The notes below the pieces were generated by a model. It had not been told where the DNA came from. It did not search any database and saw only the letters and a list, made by a program, of their open reading frames with translations. Both the position numbers and the translations under genes were made by a program. A DNA stretch of 64,000 bases from Pseudisothecium myosuroides (lineage: Eukaryota > Streptophyta > Bryopsida > Hypnales > Lembophyllaceae), in contig OX637293.1 of assembly GCA_951799445.1 (NCBI GenBank), positions 8,742,001-8,806,000 on the forward strand. Direction: 5' to 3'. This document shows positions 22,405 through 39,900 of the stretch, in pieces. Position 1 is the first letter of the stretch; each line of letters opens with the position of its first letter.

Positions 22405-22801
22405 GTAGGAGGCAACCCATTCCCGATCACCCCCAATTCTTGCTATGTAGACTATTCTCTTTCCGTGAAGGAGGAGAAGAACAAAGATTAATTGTTGCAT
22501 GGTTCCTGAGGCAATTGTGGTGCATTTTGATTGTCTACAAGACTCTCAAGATTGCAACCATCCCTTAGTCGATTTTTTTTCAGCCCATAATCGGAAATAC
22601 CAAGCCCAAGCACTATAGGAGGAATAGAATCTTCCGCTGGAAAATTCGTAGTGATTGTGTTCTGAGAAATAAAAATTTGGAAAATTGTCGAAACCTTCTG
22701 AACTCTACTTCCGCACACTTGGAAAAATTCCCCGGTGAAGAAACGTGCCTTGCAGATGGTGAGATTGGCTTAAGTGATCAAAAATGGGTTGCCTCCCTTA
22801 C
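22405..22801. mobile_element. Inverted-repeat element upstream of IF-3
   Basis: The left end GTAGGAGGCAACCCATT is mirrored at the right by AATGGGTTGCCTCCCTTAC, giving terminal inverted repeats of about 17 bases across roughly 397 bp. GGTTGCC motifs also bound the inverted structure at 31.2-31.45 kb. It lies about 190 bases 5' of the IF-3 start codon, in or next to the promoter. It is non-coding. Confidence 0.65.
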
Positions 22802-24900
22802 CTGGTGGTTAAGTCCAACATTCCTTGCTCAATAATTAATTAAAGTTGGCACATGTGATTTGAAAAGTTACCTAAAAAACAAAAGATCTATTTATCCATA
22901 TAATTTTTTTTATAAAAAAAACATCTCCAAAACTTTGGCATCTATTTTAAAAGTATTTTTACCAACTTGTTCATTGCATAGATGCTAGCCTCCGCAAAAG
23001 TATAATTGTTATTGTATCAAAGAGAATCTTTCATCAACACATCCAAACATTAAATTGTGCACTTTTCATCTAAGCGTTACTTATCATTGTATTGGCAATG
23101 CTCCAAGACACACATAGTTAATTTGAAAGGATAAGAACTATCACCAAGGTACTTTGTCTCCACGGATGTTCAAGCATTTAGTAGTGGCACTATTCACCAT
23201 TGGCACCAATTGCCCTAGGATGGTACTCAACTTCCCACTAAATCCAAACAATCTCACTTCAAGACTCACCTTGGGATTCGCTAGTCGTGACTGACATTAT
23301 GGCCTAGTATGGAACATGACATCATCTAACTGGTATCAATGAGTGTCCAAGAGTACTCTACAGTGACATGAGGGCGATAGTGAGGTTTAATTACCAACCT
23401 CACTGTCCATGGCCTCTATGGCTCACTACGGCACTATTTTGAAGTGAGGATGGACCTTTATAATACTCTCTATGGAATTCAATAGATCCCTTCTCCTATG
23501 AGTTTGTGGGATCTAAGATACACTTTCTACTTAGAAGGCCACTCGATCGATTCCCACACTTTAGCTTCAAAATCAAGCTCCAAGGCCTCTTGATTTTTCC
23601 ATTGGGATAATTTTTAGTTCCGAATGCCAAGTCTAGGATGCAAGCCTATCGTAGAAGCCTATAGTGTGGTGCTCTTGAAAATTTATTCCTTCCACCCAAA
23701 AATAAATCCAAGGGTTCCAAATATACTTGTCCCAAATTAAATTTGAAATCGGCTCTCTACAATTTAATCGATAACAGCTGAAGCTAGTTTGAACACCTTG
23801 AAGCAAAAGAATCCATAGATGCCACGTTGTAGAGTCTATATAGCAATTTGATTCCTGCAAAGGGAATCAAAGTGCAACCTCTAACCAACCAAAGGTGATG
23901 AATTCAATCCACAACTATACTAAACCCGCTACTAACAAATCTCTTGTTGAGAATTTCTTGGAGTTGATTCACAAGACATCGTCGAAATTGAATACAAAGG
24001 ACATCAGACTTCCATGTACCAGAGTTGCTCAATGAAATGATCCAAATTAATAGCACTAGAGCAATTCGAAAAAAGGGGGAAATTTGTCAATTTCACCACT
24101 TGTTTTCAACCTGTGCCACTTAAGTGTTGACTTCCATTTTTTTCACACATAGTGGGGTTGAGTAGAGGCTACAATAACTATATAGTCCCTTGAAAATAGG
24201 AGCAACTCACGAACTAATCTAACCATTTCTAGAACCCCCCAATTTATTTTGGAATAGAGGAAGTACAACATATTCTCCGAGTAGCAGAACATTTATATTC
24301 TACTTGCAACATCTTTCACTATAATTTGCTAATCTATTCAAACGAGAATTTGATTGTGTTCCTTTTAGAGTACTAGTACCTTAAATTCTCTTAGAATTCA
24401 TTTTCGGTATTCAACATGGATGACCTTTAAATTTTCAAAGTGCTAAATAAGGTAGCAACATCCATAACTGTTACTGTACCCAAAACCATCACCTCTAAAA
24501 TCTTGAAAAATTTGTGAAAATAAATAGATGTGATTACAAGGATGTACTATATCTGAACATCAAATCGTAGTGTTGGTATTAGGTGCAATTGCAGTTGGCT
24601 CTTTAAAAATTCATAACTTATTCTCATAGTATCCAAATAATACATTCAAAAGTGCACATGTTTTATTTTTCTCTTGCTAATAGGATCCTATAATTTCCAA
24701 AATCTTTATTAATATTAATCATGTTCAAAACCCTTATTTTGACAGTTATGGGTGCTGCTACCTTATAAATGTACCTAAAATCGACCAGAGGTCTTCACGT
24801 ATACATAATGTACATTTTAGACGAAAGACAAGAATCTAGATGGAAAGGTTTTACAAACAAGTCACAATTAGGTGTTGGTACTTGGCACCTTACATGATTT
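22802..24900. other. Intergenic, no gene seen
   Basis: No credible coding frame, RNA gene or repeat was identified in these 2.1 kb. The short minus-strand frame at 23633-23860 has no recognisable domain. Confidence 0.5.
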
Positions 24901-25156
24901 ATCCCCAAATGAACGTGACGGGTTGGGCCCGACCAACTGGGACCGACGGACCGACTGACTGAAGGAGAACACAAAGACCTTAGTTCCGACCCGGCTCCGT
25001 CGTCGTCTCCGCTTTTGTTTGCGGGTTTGCCGGCGATGGAGTTTCATTCCCGCTGCTGCAGCTGCCACAGCTCCGCCGAATAAGACTTGACTTAGGGTTC
25101 CCCCTGGCCGTCGTCGTGAGCTTGTTGTTTTACATTGCAAATCCCCCACGGGAATC

Positions 25157-30268
<5,112 letters not shown>

Positions 30269-31165
30269 ATATTTATAAGAATGGGAACTCTTATTTAGGA
30301 AATGTTCGGGAGTTATGATCCAGACTTCAGGTTATAAGTTAGAACCGTGATGTCTTTGGGTACCGGTACTTTGGACTTCGCCACTGTTGCCCTAATTCAT
30401 CTAGATAGTCAATACTAAAATGTCGTTCAGGCACGTGAGTTCTGGCTTGGGTCCCCGCGTATTTTTTGCAGCTTAAGCTTATACAATGGCATTCTATGCT
30501 GTCCGCATTGAAGAGCTTCTATGCGGAAGGTCAGTTGTGCTAGGCTTCAGCTATAATGCCATTGGCTGGTGATCAATTGATTACCAACTGGTTTTTTTGA
30601 TGGGTTTGATTAGTACTATGATATTTGCCTCGATTGTCCCCGCGTATGACACACTGTGTTGGTTCGTGAATTGACGGATGGGAGATCATTAAGCAGCGTT
30701 AATTTCAGCACGTGTCTGCTCTACATGCCAACATCCAGACTCCAGAGCCGGTGCCTAGGGTTACTTATTCTAATTGGACACAGTGCATAGGACAGAGCAC
30801 GTCAGAGAACATATCTGAGTCTTCTACTAATTGGAATAAGCTTAGGCGGTGTACAGCAACAGGCGCATTACTGAAAAGGACTTCAATCACGGTACTTGCT
30901 CTGATCACCATGAAGTTCCATGAAGCTAATCCTGAAAGGACAGCCTAGGAACATGGAAATGTAGATACTAGCCCTGGAGCCCTGAAACGCTGGTGACAGG
31001 CTGAGAATTGTGGGCTGATGGATGACCTTCTAGATAACTTTCTGAGTGAGTGCCTCCTGGACGGAAAAATGCAATTTTTCATCCATTTCTTGTTTTGAGA
31101 GTTGTAAAATTCATTCAGTTGAATTTTCTATTGAAGAAGATGCTTGATCCATTGATCTATTGAAG
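30269..31165. other. Miro 3' flank
   Basis: This is likely 3' untranslated region and spacer of Miro. A frame at 30712-30948 has no recognisable domain and no upstream partner, so I do not call it a gene. Confidence 0.4.
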
Positions 31166-31170
31166 AGAAA

Positions 31171-31451
31171 TTGGGTTGCTTCAAGAATTTCACTAAATAG
31201 TGAAATTAGGTTGCCCCACACTAATTTCTCGACATTCTACACTATATAAATATGTGAATTACTATAGAAGGATGCAATAATGTAGGAACCATGTGACTTG
31301 CATGGGTTGGTGCAGTGATTTATGGCTTGGGTTTAGAGAATGGAATGTGCTTCTATTTGGACAAGTAGTGAGTCATGAGGTGACTTCTTTAATGGAGGCA
31401 ACCTAATTATTAAGGCAATCCAATTTCACTATTTAGTATTGGTTGCCTTAC
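31171..31451. repeat. Inverted-repeat structure with GGTTGCC arms
   Basis: TTTCACTAAATAGTGAAA near 31189-31206, itself a small palindrome, is followed by TTAGGTTGCC. An inverted counterpart with AATTTCACTATTTAGTATTGGTTGCC lies at about 31421-31446. GGAGGCAACC at 31395 adds another arm. This resembles a MITE or nested MITEs related to the 22.4-kb element. The exact ends are uncertain. Confidence 0.45.
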
Positions 31452-34400
31452 CCCAATAAAGTTACTTTACAAGCTATCAAAGTCAACAAATATTTGAATG
31501 CTAATCAACTTAATTTACATGTGATATTTTGTTTCATGTCATTTTAATAGAAATTGTAAAAATTATAAATTTAAAAAGAATTCAATGTCAAACCGGACAA
31601 CTAAAAATATATTTTAAGAAAAAAAATATTTTTTATTCTTATTTTATAGATTGATACCTATACAAAAACATTTGAATCATTCAACTCTGTAAAATGAAAT
31701 GAAATCTATGAAGAATGATTACAAGAAACACTGTTGACTTTGGTGCGTTTTCACATTATTCATGCTTAGTTTTTTGGAATACTTTAAAATTAGGAAATTA
31801 ATTAAAAAAAATATATGGCAATGTATACAACTTTAAAAAGATTGCACCCTAGGAAGATAATTCTAAAGGTTTCAATCAAAAATTCCAAATTATGAAGTAA
31901 ATAGAGATTGCTTGAGTTCTCAAAAAATCCAAAGTAGGCTCCTTTAGTTAGTCCTTCAGAAATTAATTGGAAATATCAATGCAATTTGCAAATTTTTGCA
32001 AATTTTTGGTCTTGACAAAGGATAAATTTTACATATAGTTTTATATATTCATAATTATTTATATACTACAACCTGTGTAAATGGAATCATGCATTTGTAA
32101 ATTATGATTAACAATAATGTGTCTTAATCCTTGGCTTTATTCAAATGTTTTCAGTAAATCATGTCATTGCAAGGCAGATAGTGTAAGATTTATTATTTAG
32201 CTATTATATATTTTTGGACTATGTGAATATCATTCTCATCTTGATGAGTCACCTATAATGTTTTTCATCTAATTATGTGATTTGAAAGAAAAGTTGTTTA
32301 CAGAAAAGATGTGTAAATGAAAGGGCCCTTGCCACACTATCAAAACATAATAAAAGCTTTTTCATGTCATTGACATTTTTTTGTTCAATTGACCACTTAG
32401 GCCTAAATGAAAAAAAAATTCAACCCACTAGGTTAACATGAATTAAGAGTTGATAATCTTGGATTTGACGTCAAGCTTTGAGGAGCATACGTACCCTTTC
32501 ACATGATGAATTACCAAAATTTAAAGGAGGCTTTACCAATTTTATAATTTATGAAGAGTAGAAATGAGTAAATACATATGTAAGTAGGTCAATGAAAAGT
32601 TAGTGATATTCACAAAGGTGAGATTATAAATAGATATGTTGGTTTACACATGTATAATGAAATTTTTGTTATTTGTATATTTATTTATACTTTTTTGTAC
32701 AACCACAGTCACTGTAGAGTGTGTAAGTGCAAGGCATGTGCCACTTGAGGTGGGTTGATTGTTTTCTAATATTTGTTTGTATAGTAGAATATATGTAGAT
32801 TGTTTGATGGCTATGTTGTTAATGCTATTGAGTTTGAGCTTAATTGCAAGTGAAGGTGATTTTTATTTATCATGTAGTGTGATGGAGGATGTGACATATG
32901 AGATGTACCCCAAGTACAATATGTTTTGTAATTACTATTAGTGGTGACAAATTCCAACCTTTGTCAAGGTTATTTTGATGTATATTACCAAATGTACCAA
33001 CATTAATTAATGTGTCATGTATGGTCTTGAAGTGTGAAGATAATAGTTTGTGCAATTTTTGTGTTTCTTTATGAATAGCTTTGATATTAGGTTTAGTTCA
33101 TTAGAGTAATGGAAGTATCAAGGTGCATATTTGATTTCAAATGCAAAGTAGGCAAGTGGTTGTGGAATATTTTGTTGGCCAAAATCAATGTTTATAGGCA
33201 TAATTTTGTATTGACCATATCGAAATTTGAAAAGATGTGTAATTTGAGCGTTTGAGATATGGAGATTATTTCAGAAATTATTAAGAGCTAGTTATTTATG
33301 TTTTGATTTTTTTGTCTATTTATTCATACTTGGGTAGTGATATGCAAGGAAGATATTGTCTTTGAAATCTCTTTTCCACAAGGTAGAGTTGAAGAAGTAA
33401 ATGGTTAGAGCCTTTGTAAGAGGTGCCTCCAAGTGATGACCAAAAAACTTTGTTGAGATAAAAAAGTCCAAATGTTATGTATTCATAGTCATCTTTGAAT
33501 AGACAATGTAATTTTTGATATTTTGTTTTTGATATTTAGGTTAATGATGTTCTCAGTTTGATTACTTGCAAAAGTGAGGGCAAATGCTATTCAGTCATGG
33601 CTTTTCACTTCTTAAAGATAGAGAATTTTTTGAGCAAAATTGCCTTGATTGCTATTATGGAATGCTTTGAATAAAATAAATAAATAAATATATAATAAAA
33701 ATCATAACAATCAAAATTGTACTATCTAGATAATAGAAATGTGCAAATTCTTTTCTATAAACTTGTTGACATTATTGATTCCTAGATATTAGTATTTGAT
33801 ATTAATACAAAATCATTTTTTGGCCTTTCTAGATTAGGTCATCAAACTTGACTTCTTTGGGAATTCTATTTTTTCACTATAGAGAGGATTAATATATTTG
33901 ACAATTGCATACTACATAATAATTAAATTCCATGTTTCCTAAAGTTTAGAAAAAAGGGGTTGGTTTCATATGGTAAGAATTTCATAGTTTTTTGAATTTA
34001 CTATATAAAATCTTATCAATTGAAATTTGACCATAAATATTTATTGTAAACAATGGTTAGGATTGACATCTATGCTAGGTATTTAATTTTTCTTATAATT
34101 AAGGTTTGACAACTGCAAAAAAAGAATATTCTGCAAATTTTTTTTCACCATATACTTTTTTGGAAAACTATACTCCGAAAAATATGGTGTCTATTTTTAG
34201 AACTTTGTTTTGTTGGCTTGGGAATGAAGATTGGTATGATTTTTACATGGGGCTTTTATTAGCTGTTACTTTCAAAACAACGTGAAACCTATTATAGGGT
34301 ACATTTTAAATATTGGAGCTAATAATAAAAAAAATTTAAGTTACTATAGCATCATCTTTTGAAATATATTTTATTACAACTACTATACAATATATAGCAT

Positions 34401-35020
34401 TGATCTATAGTATATAAATAGCGCATAATCTAATTCCTTGCCAATGACCAAGTCGGCTAATGTGATTAGATTTGTAATAGAAGCAATGATAATTGTAAAT
34501 AAAAATAAAATTTAAAATAGTTTTATCCTTGCATTGTGAAAAAAGTAGGATAAATAAATTTCCAAATGCTTATTCAATTTATAATACAACAACAAATTGA
34601 AGAGGAGTCTTTTTTTGTTTTGGAGTGTCATGCAACACTATAAGAATCCTATATTACCTTAATCCTAAAAGGACAAGCCCCTATTGATAGTCAATAAAAA
34701 ATGATCCAATTATTGATAGAAAAGGATCCTTTTTTATTTCAACATTAATCTTGGAAGTCATCCATCAAAACCCAAACATGTGCATTGTCCTTTCAAGGTT
34801 GATCATTTTTGGAATTTTTGAACGTTTCTATTCATATTTTTGTACAAATGTTTTATATACCAATTCCATAAAAATGATTGTAAAGGGAATGTATCTTTTT
34901 AAAATTCAAGTATTGCTTGGGATGTATGAGAAGTTATTTGAGCAAAACATTGCTAGGAAGCACTTTACCCATCATCCAAAATGATGGACTTCAAAGCAAT
35001 TTGGAACTGAAATGACCACG
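31452..35020. other. Long AT-rich intergenic interval
   Basis: About 3.5 kb of strongly AT-rich DNA with no credible gene, RNA gene or clear element. The frames seen (for example 32759-32941 and 34751-34984) are AT-driven, with Phe/Ile/Tyr-rich translations. Confidence 0.55.
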
Positions 35021-35266
35021 GGTGATGGCCAAGTGAAAGGGACTTCCGATGGAATCTACGAGGTTCCTAGTTCAACTCCTGATGGTGACGCTTAGGGGCT
35101 CTTCGTGTTGGTGTACGAGGAAAGGAGTTGTCCCTACACATGTTCATAACGGGGATACCCAAGGTGTGTAATTTGCCGAGCTTTCTAACGCGAGGTTGCT
35201 TTGAAATGTTGTATTGTGTCAGCTAGCTACATCCCTTGAAGGCCGTATGTTTTCCCCCAAAAACCC
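35021..35266 (+). mobile_element. tRNA-derived SINE-like element, copy 1
   Basis: A box-A-like TGGCCAAGTG near 35025 is followed about 45 bases later by a box-B-like GTTCAACTCC. The body shares GGACTTCCGATGG, GGGGCTCTTCGTGTTGG, ACGAGGA and GAAGGCCGTATGTTT with 54306-54545. The arrangement (Pol III boxes, unique body, homopolymer tail) fits a tRNA-related SINE. This copy has a CCCCCAAAAACCC-type end rather than a long A tail. Confidence 0.6.
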
Positions 35267-35984
35267 AATTAGGGATTAAATGCTTCACTCAAGTATGGTC
35301 CAATATCTTCAAATTATCCATTGGTCTTGCGTAATTCAAGCTTTCATCTTCGAGCCAAAAAAATCTATATTGCAACTTTTTCTTCTCTTTCAAGAAAAAT
35401 TCTTCAAAACAATATGTTAACTTTGGCATTTTTTGAAAATCCGGATCAATGCTTAGAAAAACACTTCATGAACTCCCCCCCTCCAACACACCTTAAACTT
35501 TTCTCGTACTATTGACACTTGCCCTGCATTGCCCTGCAGTTTAGGAAACAAATTACATCTCAAAACCGGACCCCATATTCTCCACGTGTCACCCCCTGAT
35601 TGGCAGATTAAACCCAAACTTCAACGTGGACGTCACCCTTGCCTTCAAAGAAAACCGAAACTGCACACTATCCGAATCATGACGCAGACTGCATTGCCTG
35701 CCTGGGCAGGTAAGGTAAGGTAACCATACCTCGCACTAGAACCGGAGTTAACTAACCAGGGTTAAGTTAAAACTAACCCGGGGTTTAAGTACCATAGCCA
35801 GGCCAGGCACATCCCCCAACGCCAAGGCCACTCACCCGGCGTCTCACGGTCTCACAACCATCGCCGTTTCACCTTTCGTTCCTCTCTGGCTCACGCCATG
35901 TTTTCCTCTTCCCTGCTTTCCCTAAATAAATTTTGTCCTGTACCCTTTGCTATTTTTATCATAGCGTACAGCCACAGAGTCGAG

Positions 35985-36180
35985 TCACAGAGCAGCACAG
36001 AAACACAGAAACAGAGAAACAGAGAAACAGAGAAACACATAAACAGAGATACAGAGAAACATAGAAACATAGAAAGAGAGAGAGAGAGAGAGCGGGGAGC
36101 GTGAGAGAGAGCGCATGGTTGAGAAGAAGACAGAGAGACAGAGAGAGAGAGAGAGAGAGGGAAGAGAGAGAGAGGGAAGG
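35985..36180 (+). repeat. GA-rich microsatellite
   Basis: Units ACAGAGAAACAGAG and (GA)n cover about 195 bases upstream of HIRA. The strand is almost entirely purine. Frames across it translate the repeat and are not genes. Confidence 0.85.
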
Positions 36181-36499
36181 ACAACTAAGTTAAGTCAGGT
36201 TTGATGAGTAGTGAAAGCTTGCAATAGAGTTGCAATAGACTGTTTGCAAGTCGGAAAAACACAACCACCTACACGTAGAAGAACAACAGAAACTGACAAA
36301 GCTATACTATGACCGGTAGTATGGTTCTTGGCTCCCCGTAGGTTCTGGCCAACATTCTGTTGCTCCTCTTTCCTTCCTTACAGTTCTCCGTTCACCTTCT
36401 GTCTTTTTTACGGTTGCGGCGACGGCTGTGTCTTGTTCGGTAGATCAATCAATTCCATTATGTAGGTTAAGTTGAGTAGGGAACGGCGTCTCTCGTTTT

Positions 36500-36592
36500 G
36501 GGTTCTGTGTGTTTGTGTGTTTGTTTGTGTGTTTGGGTGTGTTTGTTTGTTTGGGTGTTTGGGTGTTTGGGTGTCTGTGTGTTTGTGTGCAT
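36500..36592 (+). repeat. GT-rich microsatellite with GGG runs
   Basis: Tandem GTTTGTGT and GTTTGGGT units. Four GGG runs occur within about 45 bases (36535-36580), three of them spaced by TGTTT, so a quadruplex on this strand is conceivable. It lies about 320 bases before the HIRA start codon. Confidence 0.8.
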
Positions 36593-36910
36593 GGTACTAT
36601 GAGAGTATGCGGCTTAGAGAATTTCGCTTCTTGCCACATTTGGGGCAGCGGGCGGGCCCGAGAGTCCAATCCGAGGTCTTTACAATGTCAACCTCCGCCG
36701 TGGTTGTCGTCTTTAGTTTGTTGTAAACCTTAAACCCATCGCTGGAAGTCGCTGTGTTGCGTGTGTGGTTTGCGTCTTTTTGCTTCTCTGCTACGACATT
36801 AGCGAGGCCCTGCCCACGCAGGGGCCGGGCGTGGGCGGGGGGGTCTTGGGGGGAGTAAGGGAGTGTGTGACGTTTTGGTATTTGATTCCAAGAAGAATCC
36901 GACTGCAACA

Positions 36911-39900
36911 ATGATCGTGGAGAAGCCGACGTGGTTGCGTCATGCGGGGCTTCAGATTTTCTCCGTCGACACGCAGCCCAATGGACTCCGGTTTGCGACT
37001 GCGGGAGGGGATCACAAGGTATTTGGGGAGCCTGGGGACTCCAATGTTACCCCAATTCTCGTACCTTGGATGGTTCTCGTACCTTTGGTGTTTCTGTTTT
37101 TATCTTTGGTTTGTGCTCTCGAGAGATTCCCGAGCGTAAAGATGCTCCATTGCGGTGCGCCTGATCGCTCATTTCTCAAGAAATTTGCGAATCGTGTGTG
37201 TGACTTCATGTTGTGTCGTAGGTAATGTGAGTGGAGAGTTTGAGTGGTGTGGCTTAGGTTTTGAATTTGCTACCAAAGTTAGAAACAACCGCGCACGTTT
37301 CTACAGTCTACCTTTTATGTTACGCCACCCCATGAATGTGACGATACGAGCGTTTGATAAGGATCAATTTATGCTTGCCGTCTTGAAGTTAGGGCTTCCC
37401 ACCTTGGGAGGGACGATAGTGCATTGAATTGAGAGGGCAGTTTTCTTATTCAGGGGGTAGTCTGGAAGATGGCATGAACTCTTTGCCTCAGTTTTTTAGA
37501 AGTCCTCATTGTGCTTTTTGGAGAATCCATTCATAGAAATCAGCAAATAGGGTGATGTGGACATCAACCAATGTGAGAACCGCCACCATAGAGACGTTCA
37601 AGTGATCAACAAGCAACGCATGTTGAGCCTTTTGCGTGTCATTCCTGAAGAGGACGTTGCTGCAATTGATGCATGGGTTGGATTATATGTGGTGTTTATC
37701 GTTTAGGTGCGATTATGTACCATGATGATCCTTTTGTGCACGGGCTTGGAAAGGAACTTGCCATGGAGCCATGGATTCATGGATTGGATTACACTCAACC
37801 TCTTTAAAATGACGTTCTAGAATATTGTGCAGACTTGCGACACTACGATTTACTGTAGCAGAGTTCTGACGCATTCTAAATAGTGAAATAGGTGAGACCC
37901 CCGGGTGGTAATATAAAAAAAGGTTCGAGTGTATGTGGCGTTCTGTTTAGGTGCGAATACGGAACAAGATGTCGTTTTGATGGTTCTTAATTTATTTAAT
38001 TGCGAATACGAATATGATTGCACCTAACCTCTTTATTACGACCTTCTCTAAAACGGCCTTCTAGAGTATCCGCACACTCTAAAATCAAAGAGGTTCGAGT
38101 GTTCGCGATGTTTTGTTTCGGTGCGCATTCGAAATAAGATGTCGTTCGTGGTGTTTTGCCTAGGTGCGAATTCGGAGCATCATGCCATATGTGGCGTTAT
38201 TTTTGCTTAGTTGCGCATACAGAACATGATTCCATTTGTTTGTTTGTTTGCTTGTTTAGGTGCGAATATGGAACATGACACCATTGGCAGAGAAAGACGC
38301 AGAGTCAGACACCAAGTTGCTGGCCACGTTGAGGGACCACTTTGGGTCCGTGAATTGTGTTCGATGGGCGAAGTGCGGTCGCTTGATAGCCTCTGGATCG
38401 GATGATCAAGTGGTGTTGGTTCATGAGAAGCGGCCGGGCTCCGGCACCACCGAGTTCGGGAGCGGAGAGCCTCCGGATGTGGAGAATTGGAAGGTGCTCT
38501 TGACCTTGCGGGGTCATACTGCCGATGTGGTACACTTTTCTGTCCCTCTCACACTATTGTTTCCTCTTAAATCTTCAAAAGCGTGCCTTCCAAATTTTTC
38601 AACTTCTTTAAGGTTTCTGAAACTGCAGCTGATCAAGTTCAGGTCCCTAGTATCGGGTTCGACCCTCTTGGTCCTTGAGGTGTTGAAAAGCCTGTCCAAG
38701 TTCATGATTTTTTTAAGAAGTTCTAAGTAGGTCATTTGGGGACTTTCTTTTGTCCAATTTTATTGATAATTTTGAACAACTCTTGCAATGGTTCTCTTTG
38801 ATTCTGGTGACATGAAGTTTGACCTCTTTTGAATTCTATTGCTTTCACAATTTAATTAATCGAATTAGTCATATTCAAAACCATGAATCTTTGGTCCTTT
38901 AGGGTTCTTGTCTCTTAAATCTTCAAAAACATGCCAACTTCTCCGTCTGCACCTTCCTTCTGGTTTATGAAGCTGAAGCTGATCAAATGTAGGTCCCTGG
39001 AATTGTATGTGAATTGCTTTGGGTTGATAAGAGAAGGCTTGGGACAGGCCCTAGACTATATGAGCGGCATGGTGTGTCCTACAGTTTTGACAAGGTCATC
39101 TGGGGACTTTCTTTTGTCCAATTTTCTTTGATTTCTAAGTAACACGTGCAATGTTTTTTGACTCTGGTGATGTAATATTGGTCCCATGGGACCTATTTTT
39201 GGCACAACATGACCAATCGAACAGTCATTTTGAAACCGTAAGTACTTGTTTTTTTAGGGGTGAAGGCACTAAATTGTACGTTTGGTGGGCTGTGGGTGCG
39301 TTCCTTGAAGTAGGTGGATCTTGGGTGGTCACCGGATGATACACAGCTGGCTAGCTGTAGTTTGGACAACACTGTTCGCATATGGCAGGCCTCCACGGGT
39401 GCCCCTTTGGCAGTTCTCTCTGGCCATGAAAGCCTTGTGAAAGGCTTAACCTGGGATCCAATTGGCTCCTTTTTGGCCACTCAGTCCGATGATAAGTCGG
39501 TCATCATCTGGCGAACCAGCAACTGGAGCGTGGTGAAACGGGTGGAAGGGCCATGGGAGAAGACCGTAAGTTCTGAGCAAATTTTTTGGGCAGAAAAGTG
39601 TATTGAATGTTGTGCTGTACAGGTTGAGAAAAAGTTCTGGTCTTGGTTTCAATGTTAGTAATTATCTTCGTTTTGTCAACATGAATTGGAAAAATATGTC
39701 TTTTCTTCTTCTAGAAGTTATTAAGGGCAGCTTTAGATTCTACAGATTCAGGCAACAACCTTGAGATAACTAGAAATCCTACACCCTTACTTTGTGTTGT
39801 CCAATGTCGACTTTACACTAGTCCAAGTAATATGGAGTTTGAAGAGGTGGCGCTTACTTGGTTCCTAAATGTCATGCTAATACTATTTGAGATAACGAGG

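Larger units (their letters stand above)
35267..36910 (+). promoter_or_regulatory. HIRA upstream region and probable 5' leader with simple repeats
   Basis: This region includes CAGAGAAA/GAGAGA-type purine repeats (about 35985-36180) and a GT-rich tract built of GTTTGTGTG and GTTTGGGTG units (about 36500-36592). From about 36650 the base composition rises sharply toward the first coding exon at 36911. No TATA box or start site could be fixed. GA-rich leaders and promoters are common in plants; any regulatory role is inference. Confidence 0.45.

Noticed and set aside
30712..30948. 78-codon frame downstream of Miro
   Set aside because: No homology recognised and better explained as 3' flank of Miro.
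36535..36580. TTTGGGTG repeats as interstitial telomere sequence
   Set aside because: The plant telomere unit is TTTAGGG; here the unit is GTTTGGGT within a GT microsatellite, so simple repeat is the better reading.
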